A stretch of 64,000 nucleotides of DNA, taken from the NCBI RefSeq assembly GCF_030687495.1, contig NZ_CP117435.1, forward strand, positions 620,001 to 684,000. Reading direction: 5' to 3'. The notes under the pieces are model-generated. The model saw nothing but the letters and a program-made list of their open reading frames with translations. It was not told the DNA's origin and did not search any database. The position numbers and the translations under genes are program-made. The stretch is from Pseudomonas sp. FP453. Lineage in GTDB: Bacteria > Pseudomonadota > Gammaproteobacteria > Pseudomonadales > Pseudomonadaceae. This document shows, piece by piece, positions 58,373 through 64,000 of this stretch. Numbering within the stretch: the first letter of the stretch is position 1; every line of letters starts with the position of its first letter.

Positions 58373-58903
58373 TTAGAGGCCTTGCAGAATGTCCGCCATG
58401 TCGTCGGCGTGTTCTTCTTCCTGGGCCAGGATGTCTTCGAAGATCCGGCGTGTGGTCGGGTCTTTGTCGCCGATGTACTGGATGATCTCGCGATAGCTGT
58501 CCACCGCGATCCGCTCCGCCACCAGGTCTTCGTAGACCATTTCCTTCAAGTTCTTGCCGGCCACGTACTGCGCGTGGGAGTTCTTCGACAGCAGGTCGGG
58601 GTTGAACTCCGGCTCGCCGCCCAGCTGCACGATGCGCTCGGCGAGTTTGTCGGCGTGCTCGGCCTCTTGGGTGGCATGCTCCAGGAACTCGTCAGCCGCG
58701 ACGGATGCCTTGAGGCCGCTGGCCATGAAGTAGTGACGCTTGTAGCGCAGCACGCACACCAGTTCAGTGGCCAGCGACTCGTTGAGCAAGCGGATGATTT
58801 CTGTGCGGTCGGCGTCATAGCCTTCGGTCACCGCGCCGTTTTCGACGTTCTTGCGGGCGCGGCTGCGCAGGGTGGCAACGTCGGTCAGTTGAGCTTCAGT
58901 CAT
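58373..58903 (-). CDS. Ferritin-like (bacterioferritin/Dps-type) protein
   Basis: A 176-residue four-helix ferritin-like protein. Di-iron ligands are visible: Glu in LATELVCVLRYKRHYF, the ExxH pair in ATQEAEHADKLAERI, and a second set in VAERIAVDSYREIIQYI and LAQEEEHADDM. Sequence and length match the Dps/bacterioferritin-type proteins of pseudomonads. Likely stores iron or detoxifies peroxide in the cytoplasm. Starts MTEAQLTDVATLRSRARKNV after GGAGAT. Single gene. Confidence 0.88.
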   Translation of the reverse strand: MTEAQLTDVATLRSRARKNVENGAVTEGYDADRTEIIRLLNESLATELVCVLRYKRHYFMASGLKASVAADEFLEHATQEAEHADKLAERIVQLGGEPEFNPDLLSKNSHAQYVAGKNLKEMVYEDLVAERIAVDSYREIIQYIGDKDPTTRRIFEDILAQEEEHADDMADILQGL

Positions 58904-59071
58904 CTCGATCTCCTGGGGCTAATCCGGTTTTGCGCCACGCTCTGCTGGCGTGATCGCTCAACGTTGTGAGTGTTGGCCTCCGTAAAAAGTTTTATTGGAT
59001 TTATGTCACAACCTCGTCGTGGGGCTCGGCTAACCTCTCGTCATCCTTTCCTGATCAAGGACGTTCGCCCC

Positions 59072-59962
59072 ATGCCGCAGTCGTTAGCCACGCGTTACCC
59101 CCTGGTGTTGGTGCCCGGCATGCTCGGGTTTGTGCGTTTGGTGTGGTTCCCGTACTGGTACGGCATCGTCCCGGCGTTGCGCGCGGGCGGGGCGCAGGTG
59201 TTTGCCGTGCAGGTCGCGCCGCTGGATGCCAGCGAGGTGCGCGGCGAGCAGTTGCTGGCGCAGATCCAGCAGATTCGTGAGGAGACCGGCGCCGACAAGG
59301 TCAACCTGATCGGCCACAGCCAGGGTTCGCTGACCGCACGTTATGCAGCGGCCAAGCGCCCGGAGTGGGTGGCGTCGGTGACGTCGGTGGCCGGACCCAA
59401 TCATGGTTCGGAACTGGCGGACCATATCCACCTCCATTACCCCATCGACGGCGTGAAGGGGCGGCTCATGAGTGCGCTGTTCCATCTGGTCGCGTGGGTG
59501 ATGGGCGTGCTGGAAACCGGCTATCGCGGACCGCGTTTCAAGGCGGACTTGCAGGCGTCCCACCATTCGCTGACCAGTGTCGGGGTGGCGCTGTTCAATC
59601 GCCAGTATCCCCAAGGCTTGCCCGACACCTGGGGCGGGCAGGGGGCCGCAGAGGTCAATGGCGTGCGTTACTACTCGTGGTCCGGCACCTTGCAGCCGGG
59701 CATCACCGACCGGGGTCGCAACCTGTTCGACGGCACAAACCGCAGCTGTCGCCTGTTCGCCCGCAGCTTTGTGCGCGAGAAGGGCCAGTGTGATGGCATG
59801 GTCGGGCGTTACAGCTCACACCTGGGGGTGGTGATTGGGGATGACTTTCCCCTGGATCACTTTGATATCGTCAACCAGTCCATGGGGCTGGTGGGGAAGG
59901 GGGCGGAGCCGATCCGGTTGTTTGTCGAGCATGCGCAGAGGCTGAAGGCCGCAGGGGTGTAG
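59072..59962 (+). CDS. Triacylglycerol lipase (family I type)
   Basis: A 296-residue alpha/beta-hydrolase. ATG 59072 (MPQSLATRYPLVLVPGMLGF). Oxyanion-hole segment LVLVPGMLG, nucleophile elbow IGHSQGSLTARY, and TSVAGPNHGSELAD are characteristic of Pseudomonas family I lipases; the catalytic His is probably in YSSHLGVVIG and the Asp in CDGMVG. No classical signal peptide is seen from this start, unlike the secreted LipA type, although the open frame extends 34 codons upstream (through MLASVKSFIGFMSQ) without making a good signal. No foldase gene is adjacent. It could be intracellular or exported by another route. Confidence 0.88.
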   Translation: MPQSLATRYPLVLVPGMLGFVRLVWFPYWYGIVPALRAGGAQVFAVQVAPLDASEVRGEQLLAQIQQIREETGADKVNLIGHSQGSLTARYAAAKRPEWVASVTSVAGPNHGSELADHIHLHYPIDGVKGRLMSALFHLVAWVMGVLETGYRGPRFKADLQASHHSLTSVGVALFNRQYPQGLPDTWGGQGAAEVNGVRYYSWSGTLQPGITDRGRNLFDGTNRSCRLFARSFVREKGQCDGMVGRYSSHLGVVIGDDFPLDHFDIVNQSMGLVGKGAEPIRLFVEHAQRLKAAGV

Positions 59963-59981
59963 CAGGTAGACCGCGTTATCG

Positions 59982-60052
59982 TTCATCGCAGGCAAGCCAG
60001 CTCCCACAGGGGAATGCATTTCAACTGTGGGAGCTGGCTTGCCTGCGATAGC
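59982..60052. repeat. REP doublet
   Basis: Common-type arms between the convergent lipase and EamA genes, short spacer. Confidence 0.9.
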
Positions 60053-60058
60053 GTCGGC

Positions 60059-60934
60059 TCAGGCTGCCCGCACCGGCGTGGTCCAACGCTCCGACAAAAT
60101 CACTCCGCCCAACGTCAGCAAGCCACCCACCAGGTGATACAGCGCCAACTCTTCCTTCAACACCACCGCCGCAATCAGCGCCGTAATCAACGGCAGCAGG
60201 TTGAAAAACAGCGTGGTCCGGCTCGGCCCCAGGGTCTTCACCGAATGCATCCACGCCAACGGCGCGAGCATCGAAGCCAGCACGCACGCATACATCACCA
60301 GCGGAATATTCGCCCAGCCAAGGCCGGCTTTCTGCGAGAACAGAAACAGCGGAAACAACACCGCCACCGCCACCAGCACCTGCAAATACAGCAACACCAA
60401 CGGCGGCAGGCGCAGCTGCCATTTTTTCAGCAGGGTGCTGTAGACCGCATAAGCCAGGGTGGCCACCAGCATCATCGCGTCGCCCAGGTTGACCCCATGT
60501 TGCAGCAACGCGCCCAGGCTGCCGGACGACACCACCACCACCACGCCGGCGAATGACAGCACGGCACCGGTGAGGGCGCCGTAGGTCAGGCGCTGGCCGA
60601 GGCTGATGATCGCCGCCGTCAGCGCCATCAACGGCATCAGCGACAGGATGATGCCCATGTTGGTCGCCGTGGTCAGCGACGCGGCGTAGTACGCCAGGCT
60701 CTGGTACACCGCCATGCCCAGCACGCCAAGAATGACGATCTTGCCCAGGTTCGGGCGGATCAGCGCCCAGTTGGCGAGCACCGGCTTGAGCATGAACGGC
60801 GTAAACAGCAGCGCCGCCAGCAGCCAGCGGTAAAAGCCGATCTCCGCCGGGAAGATCGTGCCTACGGCCAGTTTGTTGACCACGGTGTTGCCGGCCCAGA
60901 TGAAGATGGCCAGCAGGGGATACGCGTATTGCAT
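60059..60934 (-). CDS. EamA/DMT family inner-membrane exporter
   Basis: A 291-residue drug/metabolite transporter with ten predicted helices and two EamA repeats (YPLLAIFIWAGNTVVNKLAV ... GVVVVVSSGS, and MMLVATLAYAVYSTLLKKWQ ... LTLGGVILSERW). ATG 60934 (MQYAYPLLAIFIWAG). Substrate unknown; relatives export amino acids or other small metabolites. Divergent from an AraC gene across a 97-base region that contains a long perfect inverted repeat, so the AraC protein probably controls it. Confidence 0.9.
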   Translation of the reverse strand: MQYAYPLLAIFIWAGNTVVNKLAVGTIFPAEIGFYRWLLAALLFTPFMLKPVLANWALIRPNLGKIVILGVLGMAVYQSLAYYAASLTTATNMGIILSLMPLMALTAAIISLGQRLTYGALTGAVLSFAGVVVVVSSGSLGALLQHGVNLGDAMMLVATLAYAVYSTLLKKWQLRLPPLVLLYLQVLVAVAVLFPLFLFSQKAGLGWANIPLVMYACVLASMLAPLAWMHSVKTLGPSRTTLFFNLLPLITALIAAVVLKEELALYHLVGGLLTLGGVILSERWTTPVRAA

Positions 60935-60973
60935 CGAAAGAAACCAGGTGTGTTGATGAGCCGGGATTATCCC

Positions 60974-61030
60974 TTGTCTGGATCGAAGCCTATACTGCGA
61001 TCCAGACAAACGACCTTTGTATCCGGACAA
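60974..61030. promoter_or_regulatory. Operator: 12-bp perfect inverted repeat plus a third half-site
   Basis: TTGTCTGGATCG and CGATCCAGACAA flank a 12-base spacer; a third related half (ATCCGGACAA) follows at 61021-61030. It lies exactly between the EamA and AraC genes. Probable binding site of the AraC protein. Confidence 0.75.
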
Positions 61031-61031
61031 T

Positions 61032-61820
61032 ATGGCCAGACACACCGTACGCCTCGCGGATTTTGCCAGCCTGCCCAGCCCGGTCTACTTCCGCTACTCC
61101 GATTTTGCCCCCGACACCGAGTGCACCCCGCACCAGCACGGCTGGGGTTCGCTGGATTACTCCGCCAGCGGCGTGATGCGCATGGAAGTGGCCGGCAACC
61201 GCTTTATGTCGCCGCCGCAGTACGCGGTGTGGGTGCCGCCGCACACCGAGCACAGCTCCTACAACGCCGAGGCCATCGTCTACCACTCGGTGGGCCTGGC
61301 CCCGCAGCTGTGTGCGCAACTGCCGCAGCAGCCGTGCACCCTGGCGATCAGCGCCATCCTCAAGGCGATCCTCAGCGACTTCGCCCAACGCGACGTGAGT
61401 GTCCCCGAGAGCGAAGCCGATATCCGTCTGGCCCAGGTGCTGGTGGACCAGCTCAGGCAGGCGCCGATCCACGAGTGCTTCCTGCCCTACGCCCGTCACC
61501 CCGGCCTGCTCGGTGTGCTGGAAGGCATGCAGGCCGATCCCGGCGACAATCGCCCGCTGGCCCACTGGGCGGCGCAAGTCCACGTAAGCGAACGCACCCT
61601 GGCGCGCCAGTTTGTGCGCGAGCTGGGCATGAGCTTTGGTGAATGGCGCCAGCGCCTGCGCTACCTGGCGGCCATCGAAGCCCTCGATAGTGAACACAGC
61701 GTGCAACATGTGGCGTTCGACCTCGGCTACAGCACCGCCTCGGCCTTTATTGCGATGTTCCAGCGCCACGCTGGTTGCACGCCTGAGCAGTACCGGCGGT
61801 CGAATATCCGAAGTCGGTGA
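61032..61820 (+). CDS. AraC-family transcriptional regulator
   Basis: 262 residues. The N-terminal cupin (ECTPHQHGWGSLDYSASGVM, then YAVWVPPHTEHSSYNAE) likely senses a small molecule. The C-terminal double HTH shows LAHWAAQVHVSERTLARQF, SFGEWRQRLRYLAAIEAL and VAFDLGYSTASAFIAMFQRH. ATG 61032; an upstream in-frame ATG at 61017 is possible but would sit in the operator. Divergent from the EamA exporter, the arrangement of a local activator. Its ligand is unknown. Confidence 0.92.
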   Translation: MARHTVRLADFASLPSPVYFRYSDFAPDTECTPHQHGWGSLDYSASGVMRMEVAGNRFMSPPQYAVWVPPHTEHSSYNAEAIVYHSVGLAPQLCAQLPQQPCTLAISAILKAILSDFAQRDVSVPESEADIRLAQVLVDQLRQAPIHECFLPYARHPGLLGVLEGMQADPGDNRPLAHWAAQVHVSERTLARQFVRELGMSFGEWRQRLRYLAAIEALDSEHSVQHVAFDLGYSTASAFIAMFQRHAGCTPEQYRRSNIRSR

Positions 61821-61891
61821 AGATGTAACAGGCTTTGACTACACTGCTGCATAGGCTGTGCCCCTCGGCACGGTAACAGGGAGAAAACTCC

Positions 61892-62191
61892 ATGAAGATG
61901 CTGCGAATTCCGTTGTTGATGATGGGCCTGCTGCTGTGTTCCCAGGGCTTTGCCGCCACTGCCCAGCAAAACAAGATGACCACCTGCAATGCCGAAGCCA
62001 CTACCAAGACGCTCAAGGGCGACGATCGCAAGGCGTTCATGAAAACCTGCCTGTCGGCCCCGGCGGCCAATGACGCCAAGACCCTGACGCCGCAGCAGCA
62101 GAAGATGAAAGACTGCAATGCGACGGCGAAGACCAAGGCGCTGGCCGGCGATGCGCGCAAGACCTTCATGAGCACTTGCCTCAAAGGCTGA
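61892..62191 (+). CDS. PsiF family protein
   Basis: A 99-residue exported protein. Signal peptide MKMLRIPLLMMGLLLCSQGFA is cleaved before ATAQQ. Two PsiF repeats are clear: MTTCNAEATTKTLKGDDRKA then FMKTCL, and MKDCNATAKTKALAGDARKT then FMSTCL, each with two Cys that could form disulfides. PsiF of E. coli is phosphate-starvation-inducible; no Pho box was recognised here. Function unknown. Confidence 0.92.
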   Translation: MKMLRIPLLMMGLLLCSQGFAATAQQNKMTTCNAEATTKTLKGDDRKAFMKTCLSAPAANDAKTLTPQQQKMKDCNATAKTKALAGDARKTFMSTCLKG

Positions 62192-62220
62192 TCACGATCT
62201 CACAGCCAATGAAGATCAAA

Positions 62221-62240
62221 TGTGGGAGCCAGCTCCCACA
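62221..62240. repeat. Degenerate REP: minimal palindrome
   Basis: TGTGGGAGC-CA-GCTCCCACA, a perfect palindrome equal to the outer tips of a REP doublet with the middle missing. Likely a deletion remnant. Confidence 0.75.
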
Positions 62241-62329
62241 CTTGATCGCATTCACAACCTACCCACTCGCTTGATTCCCTCAAGGCTGGCAGACTGCCCA
62301 TCCTTTAACGCCGTTTGTTTTGAGGCTGT

Positions 62330-63344
62330 ATGCCAACGTTTTCTCAGCGTCATGTGTTGTTGCTGGCCAGCTACATCATCATTTTCGGCGGACTGCTGCT
62401 GGTACTTCCGCTCAAATTACTGCCCAGCCTGCTGGCGGGTCTGTTGGTGTTCGAGCTGGTCAATATGCTCACCCCGCAACTGCAACGGCTGATCGAAGGC
62501 CGGCGCGCACGCTGGCTGGCGGTGGCCCTGCTGGGCACCTTGATCGTCAGCGTGCTGACCCTGATCTTTGCCGGCGCCATCAGCTTCCTGCTCCACGAAG
62601 CGGAAAATCCCGGGGCTTCCCTCGACAAATTCATGGGCGTGGTCGACCGCGCACGCGGCCAGTTGCCGCCGTTTATCGACGCCTACCTGCCCGCCAGCGC
62701 CGCCGAGTTCCGCGTGGCCATCGGCGACTGGATGAGCAAACACCTGAGCGAACTGCAGCTGGTCGGCAAAGACGCCGCCCACATGTTCGTCACCCTGCTG
62801 ATCGGCATGGTGCTCGGCGCGATCATCGCCCTGCAACGCGTGCCCGACCTGACCAAGCGCAAACCCCTGGCCGCCGCGCTGTTCGACCGCCTGCACCTGC
62901 TGGTCCAGGCCTTTCGCAATATCGTCTTCGCCCAGATCAAGATCGCCGCGCTCAACACCGCCTTCACCGCCGTGTTCCTCGCCGTGGTGTTGCCGTTGTG
63001 CGGGATTCACCTGCCGCTGACCAAAACCCTGATCGTGCTGACCTTCCTGCTGGGCCTGCTGCCGGTGATCGGCAACCTGATGTCCAACACGCTGATCACC
63101 ATCGTCGCGCTGTCGCTGTCGATCTGGGTGGCGGTGGCGGCGTTGGGCTACTTGATCGTGATCCACAAGATCGAGTACTTCCTCAACGCGCGGATCGTCG
63201 GCGGGCAGATCAGTGCCAAGTCGTGGGAGTTGTTGCTGGCGATGCTGGTGTTTGAGGCGGCGTTTGGCCCTGCCGGGAGTGGTGGCGGGGCCGATTTATT
63301 ATGCGTATCTCAAGAGTGAGCTGAAGCTTGGGGGGATGGTTTAA
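62330..63344 (+). CDS. AI-2E family transporter, frameshifted near the C-terminus
   Basis: An inner-membrane protein of the AI-2E/PerM family with about eight helices. Starts MPTFSQRHVLLLASYIIIFG and contains the amphipathic middle region (DAYLPASAAEFRVAIGDWM) and the conserved C-terminal LLPVIGNLMSNTLITIVALS and NARIVGGQISAKSWELLLAM. After FGPAG the frame shifts. One extra G in the GGG at 63275-63277 is responsible; corrected, it reads GVVAGPIYYAYLKSELKLGG and stops at 63344 (337 residues). The family includes exporters of diverse substrates and Na+/H+ antiporters, so autoinducer export should not be assumed. Confidence 0.9.
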
Positions 63345-63369
63345 GGCTTGTGTTGCCTGGGCTGACGTC

Positions 63370-63443
63370 ATCGCGGGCAAGCCCGCTCCCACATTTAGAT
63401 TTGTGAACACAGTCAAATGTGGGAGCCGGGCTTGCCCGCGATA
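63370..63443. repeat. REP doublet, CGGGC-type arms
   Basis: TCGCGGGCAAGCCCGCTCCC and GTGGGAGCCGGGCTTGCCCG arms, between the convergent AI-2E and YegD genes. Confidence 0.9.
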
Positions 63444-63470
63444 GGGGCGCCACGGTCTTTCAGGTGAAAC

Positions 63471-64000
63471 TCAGTAGCCGTACCGCTTGCTGGCCTCAAT
63501 CGCCAACCCACTGCCGATGCTGCCAAAGATATTCCCTTCCACATGCCGCGCATTCGGCAGCATCGCCGAGATGCTGTGGCGCAATGCCGGAATCCCGCTG
63601 GAACCGCCGGTAAAGAACACCGTGTCCACCTGCGCCACGCTCACCGAAGCGTCGTTGAGCAGCTGCGTCACGCTACCGCGCACGCGCTCCAGCAAGGCGT
63701 CGATGGACGACTCGAACAGCGCACGGCTCAGGTCCACGCTCAGGCCCGCTTCGATGCGGTCCAGCGCGACGTGGCGGCTGTCTTCGTGGGTCAGCTGGAT
63801 CTTGGTTTCTTCCACTTCCATGGCCAACCAGTGCCCGGCACGCTGTTCGATCAGCTTGAACAGGCGGTCGATGCCGCCGGTGTCTTCGATGTCGTAGCGC
63901 ATGCTGCCCAATGCCAGCTGGGATTTTTGCGAGTACACCGAGTTGATCGTGTGCCAGGTCGCCAGGTTCATGTGGTGGCTGGTGGGCATGTAGGCGCCGC
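63471..64000 (-). CDS. yegD: YegD-like Hsp70-family chaperone, C-terminal part (5' end outside window)
   Basis: The last ~176 codons of an actin/Hsp70-fold ATPase. The frame is open to the window edge (GAYMPTSHHMNLATWHT). The Hsp70 phosphate-2/adenosine motif VDTVFFTGGSSGIPALRHSI is present, and the protein ends soon after GSGLAIEASKRYGY. It therefore lacks the DnaK substrate-binding domain, as YegD does. Probable cytoplasmic chaperone-like ATPase of unknown client. Confidence 0.85.
   Translation of the reverse strand, partial: GAYMPTSHHMNLATWHTINSVYSQKSQLALGSMRYDIEDTGGIDRLFKLIEQRAGHWLAMEVEETKIQLTHEDSRHVALDRIEAGLSVDLSRALFESSIDALLERVRGSVTQLLNDASVSVAQVDTVFFTGGSSGIPALRHSISAMLPNARHVEGNIFGSIGSGLAIEASKRYGY

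Noticed and set aside
62330..63344. Autoinducer-2 exporter function
   Set aside because: The family name is historical and members have varied substrates; nothing nearby relates to AI-2.

Overview
The window looks like a chromosomal segment of a fluorescent-group Pseudomonas. It is GC-rich, the gene order purA / tRNA-Leu / rnr / rlmB / rpsF-rpsR-rplI-dnaB / ygiQ / azurin / nadE-pncB / liv operon / urease accessory genes matches a conserved Pseudomonas backbone, and the intergenic spaces carry many copies of a Pseudomonas-type REP palindrome (core GTGGGAGCTGGCTTGCCTGC). All calls come from reading translations and motifs; no database search was possible.

Layout. 1-2.6 kb: end of purA and a chemoreceptor. 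2.7-11.1 kb: an accessory iron/heme block with an Fe(III) ABC transporter (fbpA-fbpB, both frameshifted) divergent from a TonB-dependent receptor, a secreted hemophilin/TbpB-barrel-like protein and a Slam (DUF560, type XI secretion) outer-membrane protein. 11.1-11.5 kb: two tandem tRNA-Leu(CAG) genes, each with its own promoter and terminator. 11.6-21.5 kb: RNase R, RlmB, the S6-S18-DUF2232-L9-DnaB cluster and a YgiQ-type radical SAM protein. 21.6-26.7 kb: an orphan T6SS hcp surrounded by three paralogous pairs, each an ~305-residue protein with a central hydrophobic segment followed by an overlapping multi-pass membrane protein. I read these as a candidate effector/immunity array. 26.8-33.7 kb: a DUF2126 transglutaminase / ATP-grasp-alpha-E / transglutaminase operon behind a sigma54 promoter. 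34-37 kb: azurin with an ANR box, nadE and pncB. 37-41 kb: LysR regulator with amaB and amaA (lysine/pipecolate catabolism). 41.4-46.6 kb: livJHMGF behind a sigma54 promoter. 46.6-47.4 kb: a long intergenic region with DnaA-box-like sites. 47.4-58.9 kb: SDR, CDF transporter, AGE epimerase, ureE-F-G-J, NlpC/P60, TetR (DesT-like), a repeat protein, AsmA, RNase T2, ferritin-like protein. 59-64 kb: lipase, EamA exporter divergent from an AraC regulator, PsiF, AI-2E transporter and the end of a YegD-like Hsp70.

Two systems stand out. The first is the hemophilin-receptor-Slam set, in which Slam should export the hemophore and the receptor should take the cargo back up. A terminator hairpin between hemophore and Slam could set their ratio. 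The second is the hcp-linked triplicated pair array. Its last two copies arose by a tandem duplication that also copied the hcp upstream region up to the hcp start codon, but not hcp itself.

Quality caveat. Six genes (fbpB, fbpA, dnaB, ygiQ, the ATP-grasp/alpha-E gene and the AI-2E gene) are broken by a total of eight frameshifts. Every one is a single extra base, mostly in a short homopolymer, and removing it restores a full-length family member. Because dnaB is essential, I think these are mainly sequencing or assembly insertions rather than pseudogenes.
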